A stretch of 64,000 nt of DNA, taken from contig NC_058048.1 in the NCBI RefSeq assembly GCF_020085105.1, forward strand, positions 6,506,862 to 6,570,861, in the 5' to 3' direction. Each line of letters starts with the position of its first letter. Positions within the stretch are counted from its first letter, which is position 1. Both the position numbers and the translations under genes were made by a program. Below the pieces are notes generated by a model, which worked only from the letters and a program-made list of their open reading frames with translations, was not told the origin of the DNA and ran no database searches. The stretch is from Siniperca chuatsi (lineage: Eukaryota; Chordata; Actinopteri; Centrarchiformes; Sinipercidae). Positions 51,661 through 64,000 of the stretch are shown one piece after another.

Positions 51661-53240
51661 ATTTTCATCTCAGAGCCCTCTGATTCAGTAATCTGCTGTT
51701 ATCCTGGCCAAGACCCAGCTGATGTGCTACAATACATGGGTACCATGGGACAGACTTGTATCTATTTGTATGTGTGTGTGTGTGTGTGTGTGGCTGAGAG
51801 AGAAATCAACAGCATCTTAGAATTAGTTTTTTTTTTTTTTAAAATTTAAATTAAATGTATTTAATTTATTATCTTGTTATTGTCAGAAAATGTGGTTATA
51901 TGTTTTAGATAAAATAAAGAGACTGCATTATTAAAAGAGGATTCTCCATCACCATCACCACGGTAATGAAGCTTTAAAATTGGATTTTGAAGGCTTTAGG
52001 CTCTATGGTGTTGTTCCTGTTGCTACAGAGCTGCTATCAATCCCCCGCCAACAGAGACCCAGTGATTGTTTGCTAACTGCTAAAGAAATCTCAAAACAGC
52101 AACATTTAGAGGACGATTCCAGAACAAATGCAGAAGTAGGTCTCATATGTAGGTGTAGAGCTCCCTGGTCATCAGTCAGGGAAGTGGTCCTCAAAGTGGA
52201 GTCTTGGGACCCTCAGCACGTCCTCAAGGTGCCAGAAAAAAATGAGGATTTAGTCATATGTTTATGGAAACTCTGCAAATTGCACAGTATGAATGCCAAT
52301 CCAAGGATCCACTCTCACCACTAATACCAGACAGATATATCGGCTCAGGCTTCCTGAGTTTCTGGTCTGCGAGGCTTGATGTGTATCTACAAAGGGGACT
52401 GTGACAATGCGTGCGACCCCTTAGTTCAGAACTCTATTATCCTCCTGTTATGAAAATGACCCACTTTTGCCAACTCTGTCCAGGCGCTGGAAAGAACACT
52501 TGAATCCACTTTGCACTCGTCTGGTCAGCAAATAAGGATATATGACAGCAGGTGAGCAGGGAAATAAACCACACGGCATTGATCATACAATAATAACATG
52601 TAACAACAATCATGTGTCTTACAGCTGTATAGCCTCTATCAGCTGGTGACCTCTAAGGACTAATGTGCTCACACGTGATATTTGGGTCTCAGTGATTTGA
52701 GTGTAATCAGCTGGACTTCAGGAAGGATTTGTTGCTTCAGAACCGAATCTTCACCACATGGTCACCACAGACCATTTGACCCCTTTCAATAGACTATTTG
52801 AAATCTCTAAAAACAAGTTTACAATGCATTTTTTTTTTTTTTGTGTGCACACTTGGGAGAAAATGTGCTTGTTGAACTGAGTTAAGGTAGTGAGTTTCAC
52901 AAGATTAGAACATGTTTTTGAGACAGCCTAAACGCAGCAATAACACTTGTATTTCAAAGTAGCTACCTTATTGTTGTTTACAGTGTACAAATAACAGGTT
53001 CTACAAAATAGGCTACACGGTGAAATATTTGTGATTTTCTACAGCACCATGCAGAGACGCCTGGAGCCTCCAAATGATTCTGACGTGGCTGATGAATAAG
53101 TGCAGAACTTTGGAGCCACTTCCCCCTTCTCTTTTTATACGGATTGAATAATAATAAAGTCTACTGCCATTGTTTGATTAGCTGGAAGTTATGCTGGCAC
53201 ACTGTGTGACTTTAGCTTCTCTTTGTTACAGGAAACAGTG
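51661..53240. other. Intergenic region, sgpp2 / RING finger gene
   Basis: Divergent genes flank it. Apart from a short TG tract (about 51771-51791) and T-runs (51828-51840, 52830-52842) nothing is recognised. Confidence 0.5.
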
Positions 53241-53768
53241 AATTGACGCCCCCAGTTGACCAAATTAGCTGGTATGGTCTGGCATGGTCTAACCTACGTA
53301 ATTGCGATCGAGCACGGCTGTCACAGCTGCTCCCTGCGCCCACAGAGCTCTGAAAACAACAACAACAACAACACACACTCTCTTTCTTTAACGGAGAGAG
53401 AGTGTGTGTCAGCCTCTCTCTCTCTCTCTCCCTCCCTCCCTCTCTCTGTTTTGTGGGATGCTCGGACTCTCTGGATGGATGAGCCCTCGCATCGGAGTCA
53501 CCACCATTACATCATCTCTTCCCACGCAGCCGAACACGGAATGAGAGCTTTTTAATGTTTGACCGGGATCCCGATCATTCGGACTGAGCGGCAGACGGCC
53601 CGCTCTCCGTAGCGGACGCGGTGGGGATTATTAGAACGCGTCCACAGTGTCTGCTGGGGATGGTGGCGTTTCAATGAACGGGGAGGAGAGGAGGGGGAGA
53701 GGAGGAGAGACGTGCACCGTCATCAGCATCTGTCCGCCAGCTCCCTTTGTGTTCACCGGAGAATGTGA
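53241..53768 (+). promoter_or_regulatory. Upstream region / 5'UTR of the RING finger gene
   Basis: Base composition turns GC-rich with many CG steps (53540-53640). A CT-rich microsatellite (53414-53448) and an AACAAC run are included. A two-codon ATG-TGA uORF occupies 53763-53768, directly before the main start. Confidence 0.45.
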
Positions 53769-54539
<771 letters not shown>

Positions 54540-56790
54540 TAGGCTGCAGGCTCTGACTATTGATGAAGGTGTACTGTGGGTGTGTGATTATGTACATATT
54601 ACTGACAACCAATAGGCCTACTCCTGCTCCCTTTACTTTTTCTAGGAATCAATCTCGTCCAAAATGGCCTTTTTATCAGTACAGCAAACACCCAAAGGCC
54701 TTCATGTTGTTTGGAGCAATAGGCCGACATGATCCTTGATAATCTTTTCCTCAAGTTATGCACTTGAATTAAAGTAGGCCCAGTTGACTGGGCGTCTTGA
54801 TGAGTCCAAGACTTCGATCCCTGGTGTTGGTCTAAGCTGTGGTGGGTTTGATGACTGAATGTGAAGTGCTTATTTCCAGGGTTCGATGCCCTCCCCACCC
54901 TATCCTGTTAAATAATATGCATATCCCACTATGCCACTCACTGTATGATAACTGTCAACGATGATTCACTCTTAAATCTCAACCAAGCACTATTGTATTG
55001 TACAGATATTTGGCATTGTTCACGTCTGAGTTTTCGGGTGATGGATTTTGGTTTTTATGAAGGCCTGTATGTTTATGTGAAGCCTCTAAAATGTCATTCC
55101 GTTACAAAGAAGTCGTTTCCACAATCCGACCTGTAAATAGTCCACAGAGAAGTGGTGAGTGGTACAGGATAGGCGTGATCAGCCTTTCTTGAAGACATTC
55201 CTAATCCTTGTGCTCTAACTTATCCTACAGGATGGCACTGTTTCCTTTATCACAATGAAAACTGCACCTCGTTCAGGTTTTTCAAAGGGATTCAAAGCGA
55301 TAGCTTGTGATTTTGACCCTGTGTTTGGCTACTTTTGTGCATGTTAGGTCAAGGCTTTCTGTTTTGACATTTTTTAACAGAAGGGACATTGTGGTTTCCT
55401 GACTCGTGTGCCTCACCTTGTTGCTGAATGAAGCAAAACTTCACTGTAATCATGATCAAAATCATGCACAGGCCTCCTGCCACAGACAGCGTCCAGCTGG
55501 GGTGTCGGCAGGGATTTCCTCTTTCCGTCACATCATTCACACATCGGAAGTTGAAAACAGGGTTTCCAACACGGAGCTGCCTCCCAAATCGGCACCTTTT
55601 TATACTTTTGAAAAATGTGGGTCTTCGCATCTGGCTTTGAAGAAAGGTCGGAACAGATACCGGGGACTATAAGTATACAATCCAGGCTGAAGTCCAGCTT
55701 CAGCTGCTTCCATGTTTAAGTTCACTCCTCTTCTTCTTTCAAAGCCACTTGTGAGAATGGAAAGAATCTGTTTCTTGGCCAGGCCAGACATGGTGAACAA
55801 CTTATGAAAGGATATATTTGGTGTCAGTCTGGTTCCTCTGAGATTGTCAGGAGTGATAATTACCTCTGGAAACTTAAAGAGCCCCATGAGCTGTGTGGCT
55901 GAGATTAGAGAGAAAAAAATACTACAGTATGGGCCGAGAAAGTTTGTGTTATTTCAGTGCCTGCACTTACACAATGCAAATATTTAATTTTGCTAAAACT
56001 AAACTAAAACTTAATATAATTTGGTTTATATGGGTTTCCCCCTCAGAAATACATTGTGGGTCTGTCTCAAAACATGAATGAACGTTTCAGTGAACTCAGC
56101 TTCAGACACCAGTGTAATCAAAAAAGCTAACTTCTTATTATGAATATTACTGTGAAGCGTTGGTAAATTCTGTTTATGTAATTGTTGCTACAATCTACAC
56201 AATTATTTATTTATAATTCTTGAATATGGCAACAAGATATACCTTATCTGTGGTGCAGTGTAAGACCCTCATATTGACAAATGTGTGATGGTCCATGAAG
56301 CATGTGTATTGCACTCCCGTGTTATGTTCTGGCTCCCTGACCTTCCTGTCAGCATTGAGTATAGAATTCGGAGATGATTCGGACACCAAAGTGGTTTAAT
56401 CTAAGCACTTATTGCCCTTGCACACTCATGGTATCCCTACCTCACTGCACGGGGAAAAAGCAAAAAAAAACAGCCCAACGTGATTCTTGAAGCCGCCCTG
56501 TTTGATTCCCATGCTTGCTTCAATCATCCTGCTCAACCTTTTCCCCAACTTTCTGATGATGCACTTTCACCCTCTTATTTGAAACAAGTAATGGGGGTCT
56601 ACCTTTGACAAATGTAAGCATATTGTATTTATTTCAGAGGACCTAGAAAATGTTGTTGGTTTTTTTTGAGAATCTGTGGTTGTTGTTAAAGTACCAAACG
56701 TATTTGCACAGAGAAATGTTCTTTATGTGCTGTTTTACATAGGCTACATAAACACATTTCAGTAATAAAGGAAACATGACTACCTATTGC
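54540..56790 (+). other. Probable 3'UTR of the RING finger gene and flank
   Basis: AT-rich sequence with no further coding support. The first canonical AATAAA on this strand that I noted is at 56764-56769, which would give a 3'UTR of about 2.2 kb. Earlier variant signals are possible. Confidence 0.35.
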
Positions 56791-59700
56791 ATTTTTTCTT
56801 TGTCTTGGCACAGTGAAGCCAGCCGCTCATAGAATAGCTTGTTACCAAGGCTGTATGTTATGATGGTTCCCCCAGTGCCTGACTGAAGATTTGGCCCTTG
56901 CTGCTGTGCATCAAATATGCCCCCTACTGGAATACAAATGGTGCTACATGCTATATATATATATATAAAAAAAAAAAAAACCCTGTGTCAACTGTCATTT
57001 CTCATGTAGGTCTAGTTGTGTAAATTTCTGGTAGCTGAAACTTGATTAAAAGTAAATACATTTTTCATTATGGACTGGATGCTGTTGTGCCGTTAATATC
57101 ACAGACTGAGATTTTCCACATGTGTTTACCTGTTCATACAAGGCTCCCTTTTAGTTGATATAAATTAAGCCATTCAGCAAGAAGATTTTCCCCTCATAAA
57201 CAAACTGAATATATAAAAACCAGTGTTGACCAATCACCATCCAATTACAGGTTAGGCTACTATTTAGGACATAAAAACTTTACGTTGACCAAAAGTTTCA
57301 TGCCCCATAAATTCAGGGTGTCACACAGTCTATTGCCTTAAATGATGCACCTCCTCTCTTCCATATGTAGCACCACAAGTTAACTGATTGGTAAAATCAG
57401 TGCAGCAGCACAACACTACAGCCTATTGTACCGGAGCCTAGCTGTATTTTTCAATCAGCTACAGTTACACTGATTACTGGCAAATAGTTTGAGGCAAATG
57501 TGTGTTTACAAATTAGCCATGACAACAAACAAGATCAGACGCCATGTTTTTGTAAGGATGCTGGGCTAATGAATTTTAATGCCTCTCATTCGAACATTTG
57601 GCTCTGTGTATGACTGGCTATTTTTAACCTTTTAACTTGAAATTTCCAATCACTGTTCTCGGCTACACAGCGTGACGTTGTCAGTCAACAACAGGAGAAT
57701 AAACATATAGCCTAGCATACAACCTAGCTTACTACTCTCAGGCTACTCACTTATTTCCGCCTTGTTTTGCCTAATACTACACAGGGCCTTATCTCCGCGC
57801 GGGCTACAGAGATGACATCTGACGTGGCTTATTCGGTTCAGAGTAAAATATTAAAACTACCATGAAACACTCAACAAAACATTCAAACATTTAAGTGCGT
57901 CAGGAGACAGTAAGTCATAGTTCTAACTATAGCCATAATAAACACATTTGACTATATTAAACGATATTAACCTCTATGAAAATAATACGTGGTTGAATGT
58001 TAGCTACTTACGTAGCCTGCAGTTTTGAGGTTGGCCTGCTTTACTTGAGTAGCCTATTTCCGTTTTATGCGACTCTACACTTCCACTCAGCTCGGCCTTT
58101 TTCAGAGGGAAATACTGTACTTTTTACTCCAGTACATGTATCTGTAGTTAGCCTACTACTTTCCCGATTTTATACATAAAACATATGATCAGTTTATGAA
58201 ATAAGCTATGCATTATTACAGATTAAACCGTCCAGCAGTGTATATAGGCTAGTTGTTAAAATTAGCTCTAGGCCACCTAAGTTTAGCCTAATAATATTCC
58301 AATAACAGGCATATATATATATAAAATATCCTATTTCTGATGTACAGTAGGCTACTTTTACTTAAGTAAAATGTTAAGTGCATTATTGTAATGGAGTATT
58401 TTTACAATGTGGTAGCCTATTGTTACTTTTACTAAGGTAGAATATCTCAATACTTCTTCCACGCCTGAATATGAACTATATTCATTTATGAGAATGCTAG
58501 ATTTGACCATTTCAGATAAAAATGTTAAGCACAAAAATATTAAGAATACGTCACTTGAATCTTATTTTCATCTGTATTTGATCTAGATTAGATAATATTA
58601 AAGTGATTAAAACAATACAACAAAGTATGTAAGATCACTATCCTGCCTGGAGGCTCAATGTACGTCATAACTGAAATTATTAGGATACAATTATTTTACA
58701 GACAAAGCCCTATTGTGGCCCTTCTATCTTTGTGTGAATTATTACCGTGATAGGGTTAAATGGAAACTAATTGATTTGACAAATATGTGTTTGTGAATGC
58801 CCTCCAGCAGAGCATGTGATGCAACTAATTTATTTCTCATCAAGCGAGATTTCTGACTTTGAATTTCATCCCCCGGTAATGGATTGGACACGGAGATTCA
58901 GTGTCGCTTTTAAAGAATGAGCCGAGGTATGCATCACGACTTTCTCTGTTTTCCATTTGCCCCTCTGTTTTTTTTTTTTGTTTTTTTTTTTGCCTCTTAG
59001 TTGAAATATCAAATTTCAATAAGCTCACGGACACTCCCAAATCGTCACGTTCGTCAGCGTAAAGACGGATGGTTCCATCCTTTCGGGAATAAGTCAGTAC
59101 AAATGCGAGAAACACAAACAAATGTGAACTGTATGTGAGTGACTGCTTACACAGCCCAACAGTTCATCCTTAAATGCGTTCTGTTGCTCAGACTGCTGAA
59201 AACATGTACACAAACAGTGGCCTATTCATTTCTTTGCCTAAAGGCTGCAAAAGCCCACCACTCATTGGATGATAATTTGAGCCTGCATTGGGACTCAGAA
59301 TCAGAATCAGAAATACTTCATTCTCTCAAATAATGATCAACTGCAGTATAGTAATTGAGCCATTCTTCAAAGCGTATCTGGTTTATTACAAATGTAAAAT
59401 CAGTCTAAAACAAACTCACATTTCCCCTCTCTTTGAAGCGACGTTATGACAACTGGCAGCACTCAGCATGATGATAATCTTCTGCCTGAAGATAATGACA
59501 TCCTCCTCAGCAGGTGAAAGCCCCCCCCCCGTTAGCCCTGCCCTGCTTATTTCAAACCCAGCGTCCACCCATTGTCCGCTGTCCGTGGCGTTTGTGACAC
59601 CAAAGTCAACATATAAAGTGCGTTTTTTCCCCCCCTAAAGCCACTAAAAGAGGCGAATGTTAATTGAAACCTACTTAGCCTGTGGCTAAGCAGGCCCCGT

Positions 59701-61700
59701 CGGGCCCCCGGTATTGCTCCGTAGCACATAGGTGAGTGGGCTGAGACATGAAAGGGCTGATCAGGTGCTGCGGGGGCTTTTCAGCTTGACTTTTGCGTGA
59801 GTCACACGGAGGTTTCGGGGCTTTCTTTGCAGGCGTTGGACAGAGGCAGAAAACACACTTCCAGCTGCACTCTCATCCGCGGAGCATGTTTCCACGCAGG
59901 CCTGCCTCTCGTGTTTGATCACACATAGATATTTACCAATTCGCTTTATCGTCTTGGATACTGTCCCTCGACGCCTATATGAGGTAAAGCCCCACCTGAT
60001 CGACGTGAAGAAGGGTTGACCCGGCTGCTGTTCTGACATGTGTCCGAGAACAAGAATAAAACTGAATGCATCAATCCGATTTGAATTAGTCCAAAACTCT
60101 TTTCAAATGCTTCTTCTTCTTCTTCTTCTTCTTCTTCTCGTGCAGCGGTGCAAAGGATCAACTATGGTGCTAAAACGGCGAAGACGAAGTTGCCGTTCTT
60201 CGGATGATGGACAGTGAAGTAAAACGAGCTTTTGTCTGATTTCAAAGCTCAGGAGCGGAACCTTTGCTTCAGTGATTGATTAGGGACTAAACGATGCTGT
60301 GACCCATAGGCTACCCAGCGCCTAAAAGAGAGAGGGCCCACAGCTGAACTTTAAAGGAAACCACTTCTCGCTCCTCTGTTCCTTTTTTGGGGGAGATGAC
60401 AATATTGATTATTAGACATTTGGGGATGAAAATACACCCACTTCTCTTAGTGGCACAAAGCTAGACTGGCTTTACGGCCGCCCTGGCGTCGTATCCTGCT
60501 GTGGCGCACGTCCCCCTTCAGACTGCTCCGAACGGGCTGAAAACCACAATAAATTCCTCGAGGTGCACACACTTCAGCACCATTTGTGTCATATATGAGG
60601 CCGTGGGGTGTAAACAAATTAGGGGTCGTGTGCGATAGCATGCGTTTAACAGTTTGCAGATATTGCGGACAGATTGGTGACAAAATGAGGAACAGAGGAA
60701 TCTCTGTGATGTAGACCTATACCTTTTTTGGTCTTATAAATTATGCGTAAAGATCTGCAAAGGAAAAAAGTTTGGGCTTTGCCTCATTAGGCTACTGTAT
60801 TGTTGAATAAGGCCAGAATCCTGGTTTGGTCTTGGTTTTAGAATTACATTTGAGAGCCGAGATGAAGCAAAATTCAGTAGAAACCGTAGCCGAAAAGAAA
60901 GTATGTGTGTGGACTGTATGTATGTAGGGCAGTACAATGGCTTATATGTGACATAGGCTGACCAAATATGAAGAGCTTGTCAGTCATCATTGACTTTGGT
61001 CGAGAAAACGTGGCTGGAAGTTTTTGTGTCAAATCACAGATCCATAGATGGAGTCGGTTGTCAATTAAGCAAAAATACAATGCGAATAATCCTAATGCCA
61101 TGCAAACAGCAGGCCAGCAATAACGTTGATCTAAATGTTCAGTTTTGGTTGGGACTGAGACTCTTACTTTTGTAATCTTATTCTTATATTAGTCTGAGGC
61201 TGTGCTTAGTGCTGGTCCTGTACTGGACTGAAAGTGGTTTCTAATATTTTGTCCACCCTTGTATAAAGACGCAATATATCACAAGCAAAAGTTATAGAAA
61301 TGTATTTGTTGTTTGTTGCATTCGATTGGATTACGCTGTTTCTGTTAGTCAGTGCATGCCAGTAGTCTATGTAGTAAACTTACCTCTTGGTTTTAATTCT
61401 ATCCTTTATTATTTTTTAAGATTAGAATAGAGGGGAAAGATGATTAATCGACAGTAATTTACTGGAGAAAGATCAGGACCAATGTGTGCGTCTGTGCAAA
61501 CTAGTTTGGTGACCTACTAATGATTTACCACATTAACCAAATAATTATACTTCGTCATCAGTCATCATTTGTTGCTTTTCTTTCCTCCAAGTAGTTCACT
61601 CAACACATGAGCAGATTTGGGGACTTTTTGGAGTTTAAACAGTACATGCACTGACTCTGCCATAGCTTTGGGTTTTATGAATTGACGCCCCTGTCCTGTC
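56791..61700. other. Intergenic region upstream of pax3
   Basis: 4.9 kb with no exon recognised. A (TA)n/A14 tract lies at 56953-56981, a run of T broken by G at 58970-58991, a C-run near 59521-59530 and a (TTC)n tract at 60111-60137. The stretch 59600-60200 is GC-richer. Distal pax3 control elements may lie here, but I cannot show any. Confidence 0.4.
60111..60137. repeat. (TTC)n microsatellite
   Basis: Nine TTC units; the Glu-rich minus-strand frame here is an artefact of it. Confidence 0.9.
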
Positions 61701-61734
61701 TAAGCTGAACTGTGACAGCGTCTCTGATAGGACG

Positions 61735-62236
61735 AAAGTTTTCAGCCTCAGCCAATCCTTGCACCCCGCTGCATACCGGGTGTACCCTCTCAACCAATCA
61801 CAGCCGGGAGCGCTGACGGGGAGAGAGAAGAGCTCCGCTACTTTTGACGGTCTCCTCTCACTTTGAACCGGTGTCAACAAACAACAACAATCTTTTCGTC
61901 CTAGCTAGCCCGCCTTGGCAACCACATTGCCAAGAGGCTGAATTCTGGCGAACAAAACCGAGGAGGCTAAGAAACTAACTCTTATTAACATCCAAAAAAA
62001 TCCACTTTTCTTCTTTTTTGTCGTCACTTTTGACTCCTCAGAGGGTCGCGGCTGTCACGGGACACTGGTGCTTGGCTGTAGCCCGGGGTGCGGCTAACAT
62101 TAACTTAGGCTAACCTTCCAGGAAGCTTCCTCACAGGCGACAGGGCGATTTCAGCGACGTCCTCCTGCTGCACACACGGTGTCGGAGCAGCAGCCTCCCC
62201 GTCAGGAGGAGGTATAGTCACTGGGGTGGTGGAGGT
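61735..62236 (+). promoter_or_regulatory. pax3 proximal promoter and 5'UTR
   Basis: Two CCAAT boxes (GCCAATCC at 61751-61758 and ACCAATCA at 61793-61800) precede a GC-rich leader with many CG steps (62040-62220). No clear TATA box. The transcription start is inferred to lie downstream of the CCAAT boxes. Confidence 0.5.
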
Positions 62237-63514
62237 ATGACTGCGTTGGCGGGGTCAATACCCAGGATGATGCGACCCACGCTGGCTCAGAACTACCCCC
62301 GCAGTGGCTTCCCACTGGAAGGTAAAGCATCACATTGCCAAAGGGAAGGTTACAGCCCTGGATGTTGACAGAAGATATTTGAGTTTCAGTGCTTGTTAGT
62401 CATAAGTCACTGTTGCTTTCATGTAGTCATAGACCTGTCAGTCTTGTCCCAAACCTCGGCTTAGAAACACAAACTTTGTACAGTTATAGGACCTAACAGT
62501 CTTAAAGAATTACATCTTACTTGACTGGTAGCTGAACTGACATATTTCGTAATGTAGGCTAACTATTCATTATTACTTTGGAAGCTTATTTTTTCACCTC
62601 ACAAGTTTTGCTATAATTTTTTGCATCTTTTAGCAAACTTGTTTGTAGTCTATATGAAATAATTAGATAACATTAGATTTTGTATTTTCATAGCTAGAAG
62701 TTATTGCGTAAAAATGTTTCTAAGCAAAACATTTATTGTCATCTGTTTTTGGAGCAGTTAAATAAAACTGCTGCTTCATTCTATAATATCTTGTTATTGG
62801 TGTATTCAGTTGCATCTGGGATTAGTTCAAACTTTACTTCTCGGGCTGTGCACCGGATCGCTTTGGTGACAAGTTCCTCTCATATTTTGATTAAATGTAG
62901 TGTCTACCCCGTTGGGTCAAGGCCGAGTGAACCAGCTCGGAGGGGTTTTCATAAATGGCAGACCTTTGCCCAACCACATCCGACATAAAATCGTGGAGAT
63001 GGCCCACCACGGCATCAGGCCGTGTGTCATCTCCCGACAGCTTCGGGTCTCCCACGGCTGCGTGTCCAAAATTCTGTGCCGGTACCAGGAGACCGGCTCC
63101 ATCAGACCCGGGGCCATCGGAGGCAGCAAACCCAAGGTATGAACCAGAGGAAGCAGATCAGAGGCTTGTATTTGCAGAATTATAGAATATATAAATCTTT
63201 TGATTATATAGCCATACATCGAATGCTTAACTGTTAACAGAAATAATTAACTTGCTGATTTCTAAGCTATAGCCATAAAGGCAACACATGTACTGTGCCC
63301 GAAGGGCCACAACAAAGTGAATGAACACTGCGACTCTTCTGACCTTTGAAGCAGGGAACAACGCCGGACGTAGAGAAGAGAATAGAAGAATACAAGCGGG
63401 AAAACCCGGGTATGTTTAGCTGGGAGATTCGGGATAAATTACTGAAGGATGGGATATGTGACCGCAACAACGTTCCTTCAGGTAAAAAAGGGCAGAAATG
63501 AATGAATTTACAAA

Positions 63515-63588
<74 letters not shown>

Positions 63589-64000
63589 TTCATTAGATTT
63601 TTTTCCACGTGGACTTCATCCTTTATATTCTATATTTTTTAACTTCGACCACAACAGGTTATCATACAGCCTCCTCGATAATGATTTAAAAAAATATGTA
63701 GCCTAATAAAACCTTTCCCCCTTTAACAAGTCTGATAAATCTACCGTTTCTTTCTGTTTTTAATTTTTAGAGAATCTTCACAAATTTTCAACGCTTATTT
63801 ATTTCAAATTAATGGCATATTTTACTTGTAGTGGCAGTTAATAGCCTACTTATTTTTTTTTATATATTACTTTTTATTTTAGTAATCTCCACTTTTGAAC
63901 GGACTTTTGCAGTGAGCTCCATCAGTCGCATCATGCGGAGTAAGTTCGGGGGGAAAGGCGATGAAGAGGAGGATGAAGATGAAATCGAGAAGAAAGAGTT
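62237..64000 (+). CDS. pax3: pax3, paired-box transcription factor, exons 1-4 (partial)
   Basis: Exon 1 is 62237-62321 ([14 protein letters not shown]...[10 protein letters not shown]). Exon 2 is 62901-63136 ([14 protein letters not shown] to IGGSKPK). Exon 3 is 63355-63481, or from 63352 with the upstream acceptor. Exon 4 runs from 63913 past the window end. All sites are GT-AG and in phase. Exons 2-4 encode the paired domain from [10 protein letters not shown], through the PAI-type helices ([33 protein letters not shown]) and RED-side [18 protein letters not shown], to [14 protein letters not shown] and an acidic linker. The homeodomain and transactivation region are off the right edge. Pax3 directs neural crest, dorsal neural tube and muscle precursor fates. 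Pax7 is the main alternative; the MTALAG...MMRP start and neighbours favour pax3. Confidence 0.95.
62322..62900. other. pax3 intron 1
   Basis: 579 bp, AT-rich; nothing recognised apart from splice signals. Confidence 0.6.
63482..63912. other. pax3 intron 3 with (TTA)n
   Basis: 431 bp containing a TTA-type microsatellite (63518-63584) and T-rich sequence leading to the exon 4 acceptor. Confidence 0.7.
63518..63584. repeat. (TTA)n microsatellite with one interruption
   Basis: About 22 TTA units with a single TCA change near 63548-63550. It lies 36 nt inside pax3 intron 3. Confidence 0.95.

Noticed and set aside
59290-59325. Possible LINE 3' tail (CAGAATCAGAATCAGAAATA)
   Set aside because: Resembles a common teleost LINE tail but too short, with no upstream reverse transcriptase, to annotate.
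60946-61200. Possible small exon upstream of pax3
   Set aside because: No paired splice sites or conserved frame; only random short open frames.

Overview
The window is teleost genomic DNA, most likely from a percomorph. It has spliced vertebrate genes with GT-AG introns, long CA/TG microsatellites, a tRNA-derived SINE with the fish-type CTGCATGTCAT...AATAAAG tail, several dispersed fold-back/MITE families typical of spiny-rayed fish genomes, and one nearly complete BEL/Pao LTR retrotransposon. Every assignment comes from reading translated exons against known families; no search was run.

Layout, left to right. (1) 1-11.3 kb, minus strand: the 5' part of acsl3 (long-chain acyl-CoA synthetase 3). 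It has two coding exons, a small 5'UTR exon and a first exon in a CpG-rich promoter; the rest of the gene lies beyond the left edge. (2) 14.27-30.59 kb, plus strand: farsb, the beta subunit of cytosolic phenylalanyl-tRNA synthetase. It is complete, with 17 coding exons that sum to exactly 589 codons plus stop, the same as human. A near-perfect 61-bp hairpin lies just upstream of its start codon. (3) 31.07-31.81 kb, plus strand: an intact intronless gene for translation elongation factor 1-beta, probably an old functional retrogene, only about 0.5 kb past the farsb stop. (4) 32.78-51.35 kb, minus strand: sgpp2 (sphingosine-1-phosphate phosphatase 2), five coding exons, 401 aa. Its intron 3 carries a 7.9-kb BEL/Pao element (36,083-43,948) with 535-bp LTRs that look identical, a GATAT target-site duplication and eight visible reading-frame breaks. 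(5) 53.77-54.54 kb, plus strand: a single-exon RING finger gene with two C-terminal membrane spans. (6) 62.24 kb to the right edge, plus strand: the first four coding exons of pax3, including most of the paired domain.

The order and relative orientation pax3 - sgpp2 - farsb - acsl3 match the human 2q36 block. The window lacks MOGAT1 between farsb and acsl3, and it has the EF1B retrogene and the RING gene as extra members. The genes do not form one pathway. farsb and the EF1B gene serve translation, acsl3 and sgpp2 act in ER lipid metabolism, and pax3 is a neural-crest and muscle transcription factor.

I found no CRISPR array, prokaryotic operon or other clearly novel multi-gene system. The most interesting items are the EF1B retrogene with its displaced start, the hairpin at the farsb 5' end, the CA microsatellite 16 nt inside the sgpp2 intron after exon 4, the young but broken BEL/Pao insertion, the preserved NAGNAG acceptor in pax3, and the minimal ATG-TGA uORF abutting the RING gene start.
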